Below, piece by piece: positions 1-6,210 of a DNA stretch of 64,000 bases. Origin of the DNA: a virus; the IMG/VR virus record IMGVR_UViG_3300009164_000056, positions 1 through 64,000 of that record, one strand, 5' to 3'. Under the pieces are notes generated by a model. That model ran no database searches, had not been told where the DNA came from, and worked only from the letters and a program-made list of their open reading frames with translations. The first letter of the stretch is position 1. Every line of letters starts with the position of its first letter. The translations under genes and the position numbers were made by a program.

Positions 1-14
1 CTATAATACCTAAA

Positions 15-227
15 TTAGTCTTCATACTCATATTTTTCAGCTAGATCACAACCTACTATAGCAGCAGGTATCCATCCAAAGATTAACATAAGCATTAATG
101 TACCACCATGGGTAGCACAAGATTTTAAATCTGTGGCATCAGATAAGTAATAACCAATAGTGGTTATTGTAAGCCAAGTGATAAGGAATGTTGCTACTAC
201 AGCAAGCATAATTTTTGTTGTTTTCAT
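15..227 (-). CDS. Small two-helix membrane protein
   Basis: This 70-residue protein has two clear hydrophobic stretches (about residues 6-27 and 42-60) joined by a short polar loop with a cysteine and a histidine, and an acidic C-terminus ending in EYED. It therefore sits in the membrane. The start has the same context (agt-ATG-aaa) as two other leftward genes. It lies 6 bp downstream of the ParB-like gene and is probably co-transcribed with it. Two helices and small size would also fit a holin, but the amidase lies far away on the other strand, so no function is assigned. Confidence 0.7.
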   Translation of the reverse strand: MKTTKIMLAVVATFLITWLTITTIGYYLSDATDLKSCATHGGTLMLMLIFGWIPAAIVGCDLAEKYEYED

Positions 228-233
228 ACTGTT

Positions 234-950
234 TTAGTTAAAGATTTTAGTTCTAATATATTCTGTTGCATAATGTGGATCAGACATAGCTTTAATTGTT
301 GGTAAGTGTTTATCCAAATTAACTAAAGCTTTTTTGTGGTCATATAAACCATAAACTGATAAGAAGACTTCTAGGAAATTAAATTTAACCCATCTGTCTG
401 CTTTACCTATCTTAAGAAAGATATCAGAAAATTCTTTGCACATAATCTCTGTCTTAGAGTTATTGATGCTGAATGATCCTTCTTTAATAAGTTTGCTGAT
501 ACACGTTGACTTTGAATTGTTAGTAGCAATCATTGCTATCATTGTGGGTTCAAGATTATAGATATTGATATACTTCAATAGTTTCATATAATCATTGTTT
601 ACTACTTTGTAAGCATTGACATAATCTAACAGTCCCCAAGATTTACTTGAGTTGTTTAACATAGCCATACAAGATACTATTTCTTCAACAGTATTAAGTT
701 TCAGTGATCTATAAGATACTGGTGCATTCTGGCGTATTAATGCATTAAGCAAATGTTGACCATCTATAACATAAGTTTTAGTTAGACCTTCAAATGCATT
801 TGTGGTAACAACTATAACATCACGGATACATCCCATTTTGTTAAGTGACTTTACCATACTTTCTACATGCTTAGAATTTACTTCACGATTCATAGGAAGG
901 TAACTAAACATGTCATACTTTGTAGTTGTTTGTGATTTAATGTGTTTCAT
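234..950 (-). CDS. ParB/sulfiredoxin-fold domain protein
   Basis: A 238-residue protein whose first ~110 residues look like the ParB N-terminal domain. A segment with conserved spacing (residues 24-50, helix then VIVV strand) is followed by YVIDGQHLLNAL (residues 60-71), matching the DGxHR-type box of ParB, RepB and related nucleotide-binding proteins. The Arg of the canonical box is Leu here. The rest is helical and unrecognised; I see no classical ParB helix-turn-helix. In phages such proteins act as DNA-binding, nuclease or regulatory factors; which applies here cannot be told. The gene sits 24 bp downstream of a terminator-like hairpin and just upstream of the small membrane protein. Confidence 0.65.
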   Translation of the reverse strand: MKHIKSQTTTKYDMFSYLPMNREVNSKHVESMVKSLNKMGCIRDVIVVTTNAFEGLTKTYVIDGQHLLNALIRQNAPVSYRSLKLNTVEEIVSCMAMLNNSSKSWGLLDYVNAYKVVNNDYMKLLKYINIYNLEPTMIAMIATNNSKSTCISKLIKEGSFSINNSKTEIMCKEFSDIFLKIGKADRWVKFNFLEVFLSVYGLYDHKKALVNLDKHLPTIKAMSDPHYATEYIRTKIFN

Positions 951-1120
951 ACTATTTGTTTTAAGTGAATATTAAATAAAAAGTAGCAGGAGTTATTACC
1001 TAAACCCCTGCAAGAAAATTGGATTGTTACAGGCTTTGCACCTGTTTGGGAGCATATGAACCTCCACTTGTTTCTGTTTCTACATCTGCTAAATGTATTT
1101 GGATGTTTCATAGTGAACAT
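947..1120 (-). CDS. Doubtful small ORF overlapping the ParB-like start
   Basis: A 57-codon open frame (MFTMKHPNTFS...) whose TGA stop overlaps the ATG of the next gene as ATGA. It is Arg/Asn/Cys-rich and resembles nothing I know. A 9-bp stem hairpin with a T-run (974-1011) lies inside it, and the two other frames here also give plausible short peptides (one ends after a CKAC motif). This may be a decayed gene or simply chance. It is listed only because of the overlapping junction. Confidence 0.15.
   Translation of the reverse strand: MFTMKHPNTFSRCRNRNKWRFICSQTGAKPVTIQFSCRGLGNNSCYFLFNIHLKQIV
974..1011 (-). terminator. Hairpin terminator upstream of the ParB-like gene
   Basis: On the minus strand GCAGGGGTT pairs with AACTCCTGC (9 bp with one G-T pair) around an 8-nt loop and is followed by TAC and five Ts. 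It would end the transcript carrying the small lipoprotein. The ParB-like ATG begins only 24 nt downstream, so it could also be an attenuator or RNA-processing hairpin in that gene's leader. Confidence 0.6.
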
Positions 1121-1164
1121 CTAAGCTGCATTGTTTCATCACCACTTATGCTATGGTCTTAGGA

Positions 1165-1281
1165 TTACACAGCTCTGTGAGTACTCCAGTATCTTCTTTG
1201 TTGTTTACATCTAGAAGCACAGCTTTCTAATGTAACTACAAATAATAGCAATGCTATGATTGCAATGGCTTTTTTGTTCAT
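1165..1281 (-). CDS. Tiny predicted lipoprotein (38 aa)
   Basis: This 38-residue frame starts MNKK, followed by a hydrophobic stretch (residues 5-18) and then LESC at residues 18-21, so it reads as a short lipoprotein signal peptide with Cys21 as the lipidated residue. Glu at the -2 position is unusual for the lipobox. The mature part would be only 18 residues, basic and aromatic (Cys, Lys, Arg, Tyr, Trp, His). Small outer- or inner-membrane lipoproteins in phages often act in lysis (spanin-like) or superinfection exclusion; here this is only a possibility. A terminator-like hairpin precedes it by about 25 nt and another follows. The gene has the typical A-rich, SD-less leader of the window. 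Confidence 0.55.
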   Translation of the reverse strand: MNKKAIAIIALLLFVVTLESCASRCKQQRRYWSTHRAV

Positions 1282-1305
1282 GGTTTTAGTATTTAAAGGT
1301 TAATT

Positions 1306-1393
1306 AAAAAAACTTACTCAGTACTGTTTCATCTTTACGGTTTCACAGTTAACCCAGTTATTTCATAGGACAACAGCATACCTGAGTAAGTTT
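1306..1393 (-). terminator. Long-loop inverted repeat with T-run
   Basis: AAACTTACTCAG (1310-1321) and CTGAGTAAGTTT (1382-1393) form a perfect 12-bp inverted repeat enclosing 60 nt. Read leftward, the second arm runs into seven Ts (three belong to the stem). It follows the 1400-1732 gene directly, so it can serve as its terminator, but a 60-nt loop is much larger than in ordinary terminators; the interior could form its own structure. Confidence 0.45.
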
Positions 1394-1399
1394 ATTATT

Positions 1400-1732
1400 T
1401 TAACAAGTAGTTATTTCTTCTGGATCATTGGTCCAGGCATATCTTTCATTCAGTTTGTTAAGTTGGATATCTTTTAAAGATTTACCCACTGTTCTAAAGA
1501 CTACAAAATCTATTTCCCAATTCATACCAGTGTAACTGATTTCTATTAAGGATTGAACTTTGTTGTTTCTGTAACTATGAACGGGTTGTACTCTAATATC
1601 TTTACTTATCATATGTAAAGGAGCTAATACACTTTCATTAAAGTCTGAGTAACTTACTCTGATCTTAAAAGTGTTGACAGGTGTACCGTTTACTAATACG
1701 GTTTGCATTCCAAATAAATTGATTGATTTCAT
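1400..1732 (-). CDS. Hypothetical protein, 110 aa
   Basis: I do not recognise this protein. It is soluble, of mixed beta and alpha composition, with hydrophobic alternating stretches (TVLVNG, IEISYTG, EIDFVVF) suggesting a small beta-rich fold, and ends in a lone cysteine. There is no signal peptide, membrane segment or metal motif. The start context is agt-ATG-aaa, as in two neighbouring leftward genes. It is followed directly by the long-loop inverted repeat at 1310-1393. An early, host-interaction role would fit its place in the leftward arm but nothing in the sequence shows it. Confidence 0.6.
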   Translation of the reverse strand: MKSINLFGMQTVLVNGTPVNTFKIRVSYSDFNESVLAPLHMISKDIRVQPVHSYRNNKVQSLIEISYTGMNWEIDFVVFRTVGKSLKDIQLNKLNERYAWTNDPEEITTC

Positions 1733-1990
1733 ACTTTCTGTTTAATTAATGATTATTGATTTTTACAAGATTCCGGATGATAATGCTCTTATCCTATAGA
1801 GAGAGATAACAATTCTATAAGGGAAGAAGACTACCATGTGTAACTACTACTAATACTTTTGTTAGCTATATATATAATAGAAGGTGTAAGTATAATTATG
1901 AGTGTGATTAAGGTATGTATTTGGTAATATAAGATCACCCATATACATTGTGACACACAAATGAATACAAAATTCTTTTAAATAAATAGA
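1733..1990. other. Noncoding stretch upstream of the 110-aa gene
   Basis: About 260 bp without a convincing gene on either strand. It contains a weak bulged inverted repeat (CCTATAG near 1793 against CTATAAGG near 1815) and AT-rich tracts such as TATATATATAATA. It probably holds the leftward promoter for the 1400-1732 gene, but I cannot point to a clear TAnnTTTG box. Confidence 0.4.
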
Positions 1991-2018
1991 AAAAGGGATG
2001 ATTAGTAACCATCCCTTT
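1985..2018 (-). terminator. Terminator after first early paralog
   Basis: AAAGGGATG (1992-2000) and CATCCCTTT (2010-2018) form a perfect 9-bp stem with a 9-nt loop. On the minus strand it ends in CCCTTTTTCTATTT. It begins 4 bp after the stop of the 2023-2352 gene. Confidence 0.8.
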
Positions 2019-2022
2019 CCAA

Positions 2023-2352
2023 TTACATTGCTTCCACCCAATAGAGTGTAGTTTCTTCCCCTGTTACAAGGTCAACTACTCTATTATCAGATAATTTAAA
2101 GCCTGGCATCTCATCTCCTGCGTTCAACTTTTTCTGAAGTTGTGCAATTGTAGGATGATTGGCTTTCATTACTGTGTTAGTCTCTGGATCAATAAGGCTC
2201 AATACACCAAATGTAATATTACTTTGGGTTCTTGTTCCAACACTGATGCCGGCTAACGTTCCTATCTTTGATTGGATAGGTGCAGATGTAACAATAATGG
2301 TAGCAGTTCCCGTGCTATCATTCACTCTCAATTTTCTAAAAAATACTGACAT
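2023..2352 (-). CDS. Early paralog A, 109 aa, unknown function
   Basis: One of two adjacent paralogs of exactly 109 residues, 84 of which are identical. Both begin MSVFFRKLR and share a long conserved core (VGTRTQ, FGVLSLIDPETN, VMKANHPTI, LQKKLNAGDEMPGF) and a TTLxWxEA end. The start at 2352 is chosen because it aligns with the sister gene and sits after an A/T-rich leader; the open frame upstream runs through a GC-rich repeat and is not coding. The fold is probably a compact beta barrel with one helix, by the look of the sequence. Small, abundant early DNA- or RNA-binding proteins (for example SSB-type) would fit the size, but no such motif is evident. It has its own strong terminator. Confidence 0.8.
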   Translation of the reverse strand: MSVFFRKLRVNDSTGTATIIVTSAPIQSKIGTLAGISVGTRTQSNITFGVLSLIDPETNTVMKANHPTIAQLQKKLNAGDEMPGFKLSDNRVVDLVTGEETTLYWVEAM

Positions 2353-2390
2353 AACTAATTTATTAATTTGTTTTATTGCAATAGTGCAAC

Positions 2391-2443
2391 AATTAGCTGG
2401 GGAGCAGAGAGGAGCTGCGCGGAGCGCAGCAGCTGGAGAGCAG
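2391..2443. repeat. GC-rich repeat and hairpin upstream of paralog A
   Basis: An island of markedly high G+C in an AT-rich region. It contains two near-identical 13-mers (AGCTGGGGAGCAG at 2395-2407 and AGCTGGAGAGCAG at 2431-2443) and between them a 7-bp hairpin, GCTGCGC (2414-2420), loop GGA, GCGCAGC (2424-2430). The 16-mer AATTAGCTGGGGAGCA at 2391-2406 recurs exactly at 2971-2986, upstream of paralog B. It was probably copied with the gene and may be a regulatory or protein-binding site. Confidence 0.7.
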
Positions 2444-2540
2444 AAAGGTATGCGTAGTAGCTGATAGGCAGAACAATTGGTAACACTCAATAAAGTATGC
2501 GTAGTGCACCACAGCACAAAAAGGAGAATTAGTAACCTTT

Positions 2541-2573
2541 AAAAAGAAGAGGAGTGCTTTTACACACTCCTCT
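2541..2573 (-). terminator. Terminator after second early paralog
   Basis: AGAGGAGTG (2548-2556) and CACTCCTCT (2565-2573) form a perfect 9-bp stem with an 8-nt loop; leftward it is followed by TCTTTTT. It lies 9 bp after the stop of the 2583-2912 gene, so each paralog is a separate transcription unit. Confidence 0.8.
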
Positions 2574-2582
2574 GTTCTGATG

Positions 2583-2912
2583 TTACACAGCCTCAATCCA
2601 CATTAGGGTTGTTAGCTCACCAGTTTGAATATCAACCACAGGGTTGCTACTCAATTGGAATCCTGGCATCTCATCACCAGCATTTAATTTCTTTTGCAAG
2701 GCTAGAATAGTTGGATGGTTAGCCTTCATTACCTGATTAGTTTCAGGGTCAATCAAACTTAATACTCCAAAGGTTACACTACCTTGTGTACGTGTTCCCA
2801 CGTTCATTCCAGCAAGAGTAGTACTTTTGCTTGTGATTGGCTTGTCTGTAGCAATGATTGTTGCTGTGCCAGTTGATTCATTGATTCTCAATTTTCTGAA
2901 GAAAACACTCAT
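2583..2912 (-). CDS. Early paralog B, 109 aa, unknown function
   Basis: Sister of the 2023-2352 gene (84 of 109 residues identical, no gaps). The differences cluster at residues 21-46 and 86-109, while FGVLSLIDPETN and the NAGDEMPGF segment are unchanged, so these are the likely functional core. It is the first gene of the leftward arm, directly facing the divergent control region. A GC-rich hairpin and the 16-mer shared with paralog A lie 60 bp upstream of the start. Function unknown. A duplicated gene with two private terminators suggests a need for high or separately timed expression. Confidence 0.8.
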   Translation of the reverse strand: MSVFFRKLRINESTGTATIIATDKPITSKSTTLAGMNVGTRTQGSVTFGVLSLIDPETNQVMKANHPTILALQKKLNAGDEMPGFQLSSNPVVDIQTGELTTLMWIEAV

Positions 2913-2935
2913 AATATTATATTTTATTTGTTTTT

Positions 2936-2960
2936 GGGTACCACAGACGCGGGGGTACCC
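2936..2960. repeat. KpnI-type palindromic hairpin
   Basis: A 7-bp stem GGGTACC/GGTACCC with an 11-nt GC-rich loop, 24 bp upstream of the paralog B start. Each arm contains the self-complementary GGTACC, and a third GGTACC follows at 2998. It could be an operator or a transcript 5' structure. Confidence 0.55.
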
Positions 2961-3100
2961 TCACCGCAAAAATTAGCTGGGGAGCAATTTGGTAGTAGGT
3001 ACCACCATTGCAATACACACTATTTTTTTTGGGGACAAAAAATTTTTTTTATATTACTATGATTAAGTTCTGTGAAAATTATTTTATCTTTACACCAGAA

Positions 3101-3112
3101 ATTTGTATATTA
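3101..3112 (+). promoter_or_regulatory. Promoter-like box ATTTGTATATTA
   Basis: The sequence matches the TTTGTATATTA pattern found before several other rightward transcription units (23647, 32883, 47169). It resembles the Bacteroidota -7 box TAnnTTTG in its TTTG half. It lies about 40 nt before the first rightward start. Confidence 0.5.
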
Positions 3113-3144
3113 ATCTTATAGAAGGATAATTAAATAAATATAAA

Positions 3145-4278
3145 ATGAATATATTACAGGATATTATGGGTTTAATCTCTAAAGGTAAGGTGAAGACACC
3201 TACAGATAAAGATTACCTAGTAGTTGCTGCATACACTGATGTCCAAGAGGTGCTGAAACCTCAGCCAAAAATGCAAGCTAATTTAGTTAATATTGGGGCA
3301 CTAAAAAAATATATTGGAACTGGAATGCAAGGACCAACTGGTGCAACAGGTGCAACTGGACCAACACCATGGAACTTACCCGCTACAGTATATAATAATG
3401 GTTTAGATTATAATTATGGAGATGCAGTAATTTATGAAGGCGGATATTATTATAGAACAGGGAATCCAAATAATCCGGGTTATCCTCCAACACCCGGAAT
3501 CATAAATGAATCATGGACACCTGTTGCTGATAGAGGAGAACAAGGCATTCAAGGTATTCAAGGAATACAAGGAACAGCTGGTGCTTCTGTAACTATACTT
3601 GGTTCATATGCAGACTTAGCAGCATTTAATGCTGGAGCAGGTTCTTTACCTGGAGTTAATTTAGGAGATGCATGGATTTTGTTATCTGATGGATCTTTAA
3701 TGTCTTGGAATGGAACTGTATGGTTTGATGCTGGTGATATTCAAGGACCTCAAGGAATTGAGGGACCACAGGGACTGCAGGGTATTCAAGGGATTCAGGG
3801 TATTCAAGGTGTAAGTGGTACTTCGGGATTAGAAACTTCTACTAGATATTCTCCAACGTTTCAAGCAACAGGTATGACTTTTACCGGAACTGGGGCAACT
3901 TATCCTACTTATAATTCTTATTATGTTAAATCAGGTTTGCTAGTTAGCTTTGTAATAGAAATTGATTTTACAACAGTTACTAATTTTGGTACTGGTCAAT
4001 ATAAAGTTGCATTGCCATTTGCTCCTGCTTTTGGATATAACCATTTTAGTGGTTGGATATGGGCTGATCCAAACATTAGCCCAGATACTGGAACTGGACA
4101 CACAATACTTAATGCAGACACTGCTGGTATTACAACTGTCTTAGACTTACATTATTTGAAACAATCAGGAGGAGCTAATTCGCCTATTAGAGAAGGGTTA
4201 TGGACTCAAGGACTTCCTGTTCCATTAACAACAATAAGTAAAGCATATATTAATGGAACTTACATTTCCGCAACTTAA
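3145..4278 (+). CDS. Collagen-like fibre protein with shared N-terminal anchor
   Basis: A 377-residue trimeric-fibre type protein. Residues 1-58 form an anchor domain nearly the same as that of the next gene (MNILQDI...ALKKYI). Collagen-type Gly-X-Y runs follow at about 61-73, 131-146 and 200-230 (many GIQ and GPQ triplets), separated by a small domain of the kind found in phage fibres (residues 85-128, YNNGLDYNYGDAVIYEGGYYYR) and another at about 147-195. The C-terminal ~150 residues are a beta-rich knob. It probably decorates the virion as a head or tail fibre and binds carbohydrate or cell surface. Its place far from the tail cassette and next to a twin anchor favours a head fibre, but that is inference. 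Confidence 0.75.
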   Translation: MNILQDIMGLISKGKVKTPTDKDYLVVAAYTDVQEVLKPQPKMQANLVNIGALKKYIGTGMQGPTGATGATGPTPWNLPATVYNNGLDYNYGDAVIYEGGYYYRTGNPNNPGYPPTPGIINESWTPVADRGEQGIQGIQGIQGTAGASVTILGSYADLAAFNAGAGSLPGVNLGDAWILLSDGSLMSWNGTVWFDAGDIQGPQGIEGPQGLQGIQGIQGIQGVSGTSGLETSTRYSPTFQATGMTFTGTGATYPTYNSYYVKSGLLVSFVIEIDFTTVTNFGTGQYKVALPFAPAFGYNHFSGWIWADPNISPDTGTGHTILNADTAGITTVLDLHYLKQSGGANSPIREGLWTQGLPVPLTTISKAYINGTYISAT

Positions 4279-4287
4279 ATAAAAACT

Positions 4288-5487
4288 ATGAATATTTTAC
4301 AAGACATAATAGGTTTAATCACCAAACGTAAGATTAAAACTCCATCAGACAAAGATTATATTGTATCAGCAGCATACACTGATACATATGAAGTACTTAA
4401 GCCACAACCAAAAATGGAAGCAAGTTTGCTTAACATTGGAGCTTTAAAAAAATATGTACAAATTGGTACAGTTACAGGAACAGGTACTAATAACTTTCTT
4501 ACTAAATGGACAAGCAATGGTGTAATTGGAGATAGTTTATTTTATAGTGATGCAACTATTGCAAAAACTATTTACAGTGGTGCAGACAATGGTTTGTTTT
4601 TAGATTTTTCAAATGGTGTTTATAATTTAACTTCTAATGGTTCTTTAGGATTACAAATTTTTAATAATAAAGTTGAAGTTGGGGATTTTAATGGATATGG
4701 TAATACTACTATTTTTAGTATTGATGATTCATATCAAATTATGAAAACTCAAAGTGCAAATGCAGATAAAGGTTTGTTTTTAGATTTTGCAGCTAATCAA
4801 TATTCTTTTGGAGATTATGATGGAGCTATTAATGGGACAACTTTATCAGTTAATGATTCTATTCAAATAATTGAATTATTCTCTACAAGAGTTCAATATA
4901 CAGGTCAAACAACTGCAACTATTGCTGCGTTTACGGGAAACAAAGCAGGTCAATTAGCATACAATTCTGATTCAAATAATTTTCAATATTATAACGGAAC
5001 GGCTTGGGCACCAGTTGCACCAAAAACAACTTATATGATGACGGGTGTATTTTCCAATATGTTTGGTGGAGATCCCGGAGGACTTAATAAAGATATTTTA
5101 GAATGGAGTCCAACTACACCTGCTGCAAGTCATTCATCAGTATTACCTATACTTCAAAACTGTAGAATTACTGCTGCCTCATTAAAATGGATTAGTTCAA
5201 CTCCAATTGGTACAATTAATCCTACAGATAGTTGGACAGTTAATGTATATAAAATGACAAATCCATTAACGGGTTCTACTACAGCTGATGGTAACTTTAC
5301 TCTTATTGGAACTTTAGGTATAACATTAACTTCTGCAAATTCAGGAACTACTCCAGGAATATTTTCATCAGGTTTAAATGTTGTTTTAAATGCTGGAGAT
5401 ATTATTAGAATTGCAGGTATTGAAACAGGAACAATTGGAACAAGTACAGAAGAAGCACAATTATCAATATTGATTGAAGTAATTTAA
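4288..5487 (+). CDS. Second fibre protein with the same anchor
   Basis: This 399-residue protein shares roughly three quarters of its first 57 residues with the preceding fibre, then diverges completely. It has no collagen triplets. Instead residues ~60-80 carry the GTGTNNFLTKWTSNG motif typical of phage fibre shafts, followed by two related ~55-residue beta repeats (DNGLFLDFSNGVY and DKGLFLDFAANQY), a short AGQLAYNSDSNNFQYYNGTAW segment often seen before receptor-binding tips, and a ~150-residue C-terminal beta domain. Ten bp separate it from the first fibre. The pair looks like duplication of the anchor with exchange of the outer part. Confidence 0.75.
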   Translation: MNILQDIIGLITKRKIKTPSDKDYIVSAAYTDTYEVLKPQPKMEASLLNIGALKKYVQIGTVTGTGTNNFLTKWTSNGVIGDSLFYSDATIAKTIYSGADNGLFLDFSNGVYNLTSNGSLGLQIFNNKVEVGDFNGYGNTTIFSIDDSYQIMKTQSANADKGLFLDFAANQYSFGDYDGAINGTTLSVNDSIQIIELFSTRVQYTGQTTATIAAFTGNKAGQLAYNSDSNNFQYYNGTAWAPVAPKTTYMMTGVFSNMFGGDPGGLNKDILEWSPTTPAASHSSVLPILQNCRITAASLKWISSTPIGTINPTDSWTVNVYKMTNPLTGSTTADGNFTLIGTLGITLTSANSGTTPGIFSSGLNVVLNAGDIIRIAGIETGTIGTSTEEAQLSILIEVI

Positions 5488-5493
5488 TAAAAG

Positions 5494-5778
5494 ATGGCAA
5501 TTAAAAAAGACTCTAGATTAGCAAGTGCCGGAGTTGCTGGTTACAATAAACCAAAACGTACTCCGTCACATCCAACTAAGTCACATGTGGTTGTGGCCAA
5601 AGAAGGAGATACAGTAAAGACAATTAGATTTGGTCAACAAGGTGTAAGTGGTGCAGGAGCAAATCCTACCACACCAAAAGAAAAGGCTAGACAAAAATCA
5701 TTCAAGGCTAGACACGCATCAAATATTGCTAAAGGTAAAATGTCTGCTGCTTATTGGGCAGATAAAGTTAAATGGTAA
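5494..5778 (+). CDS. Small basic virion-associated type protein, 94 aa
   Basis: A lysine-rich 94-residue protein with a central KEGDTVKTIRFGQQG strand segment and a conserved-looking C-terminus (KARQKSFKARHASNIAKGK...AYWADKVKW). Proteins with this tail are widespread in phages of aquatic bacteria, from memory, with no firmly known function; their basic nature suggests contact with DNA or the capsid interior. It is the first of five consecutive tiny basic proteins, ending in a 1-nt stop/start overlap with the next. Confidence 0.7.
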   Translation: MAIKKDSRLASAGVAGYNKPKRTPSHPTKSHVVVAKEGDTVKTIRFGQQGVSGAGANPTTPKEKARQKSFKARHASNIAKGKMSAAYWADKVKW

Positions 5779-5957
5779 TGGCAAAAGCAAAATCTACAGT
5801 AAACGCAGCAGGTAACTACACAAAACCAGGAATGCGTAAAAATCTTTTTAATAAGATTAAAGCAGGAAGTAAAGGCGGAGATCCAGGAGAGTGGTCTGCA
5901 CGTAAAGCACAACTACTTGCTGTTCAATATAAAAAAGCAGGAGGAGGCTACAAGTAA
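5778..5957 (+). CDS. Small basic protein, 59 aa
   Basis: A 59-residue protein with the recurrent phage segment YTKPGMRKNLFNKIKAGSKG and the end WSARKAQLLAVQYKKAGGGYK. I choose the ATG at 5778, which overlaps the previous stop as TAATGG; an in-frame ATG at 5772 is also possible. The same TAATGG junction occurs at 5957, 8171, 9475 and 45519. Function unknown; nucleic-acid or capsid association is likely from charge. Confidence 0.75.
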   Translation: MAKAKSTVNAAGNYTKPGMRKNLFNKIKAGSKGGDPGEWSARKAQLLAVQYKKAGGGYK

Positions 5958-6193
5958 TGGCACTAGCAAAATCACAAGAGTCACTTAAGAAGTGGGGTAA
6001 TGAGAAATGGAAGACCTCAGACGGAAAACCGTCTAAAGGTAAGAAAAGGTATTTGCCTTCTGCAGCATGGGATGCATTGAGTGCTTCTGAGAAAGCAGCT
6101 ACTAATAAAGCCAAGGCAGCAGGTAATGCTAAAGGAAAACAATTCGTGAAACAACCAAAATCTGTAGCTAAGAAAGCTGCAAAATTTAGATAA
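5957..6193 (+). CDS. Small basic protein, 78 aa (DUF5872-like)
   Basis: 78 residues, about a quarter lysine. The order LKKWGNEKWKTSDGKPSKG - KKRYLPSAAWDALS - ASEKAATNKAKA - GKQFVKQPKSVAKKAAKF matches, from memory, a domain of unknown function found in phages and large algal viruses (I believe DUF5872). The start overlaps the preceding stop by one base. The run of Ala/Lys in the last 25 residues resembles histone tails or lysine-rich DNA-condensing peptides. Confidence 0.7.
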   Translation: MALAKSQESLKKWGNEKWKTSDGKPSKGKKRYLPSAAWDALSASEKAATNKAKAAGNAKGKQFVKQPKSVAKKAAKFR

Positions 6194-6210
6194 CATTAAA
6201 ACTTAAAATT

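Larger units (their letters stand above)
2913..3144. promoter_or_regulatory. Divergent control region between the two arms
   Basis: All genes to the left are leftward and all to the right rightward. The region holds GGGTACC (2936-2942) paired with GGTACCC (2954-2960), a third GGTACC at 2998-3003, the 16-mer AATTAGCTGGGGAGCA at 2971-2986, an A/T tract around 3024-3055, and the rightward promoter-like box at 3101-3112. A strand switch with clustered repeats is a common place for early regulatory sites or an origin, but no iteron array is visible. Confidence 0.5.

Noticed and set aside
15-227. Holin
   Set aside because: Two helices fit, but the gene is far from the endolysin, on the opposite strand, next to a ParB-like gene, and has no further holin feature.
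1003-1075. tRNA-like anticodon arm (ACAGG-CTTTGCA-CCTGT at 1029-1045)
   Set aside because: The 5-bp stem and 7-nt loop look right, but there is no matching acceptor stem, D-arm or TTCRA T-loop in the right order on either strand.
2159-2464. Rightward frame opposite paralog A
   Set aside because: It mirrors a well supported gene and its end falls in the GC-rich repeat; no relative of it is apparent opposite paralog B.
2353-2517. N-terminal extension of paralog A upstream of 2352
   Set aside because: It runs through the GC-rich repeat and hairpin, has a non-protein-like composition, and the sister gene starts at the equivalent MSVFF.
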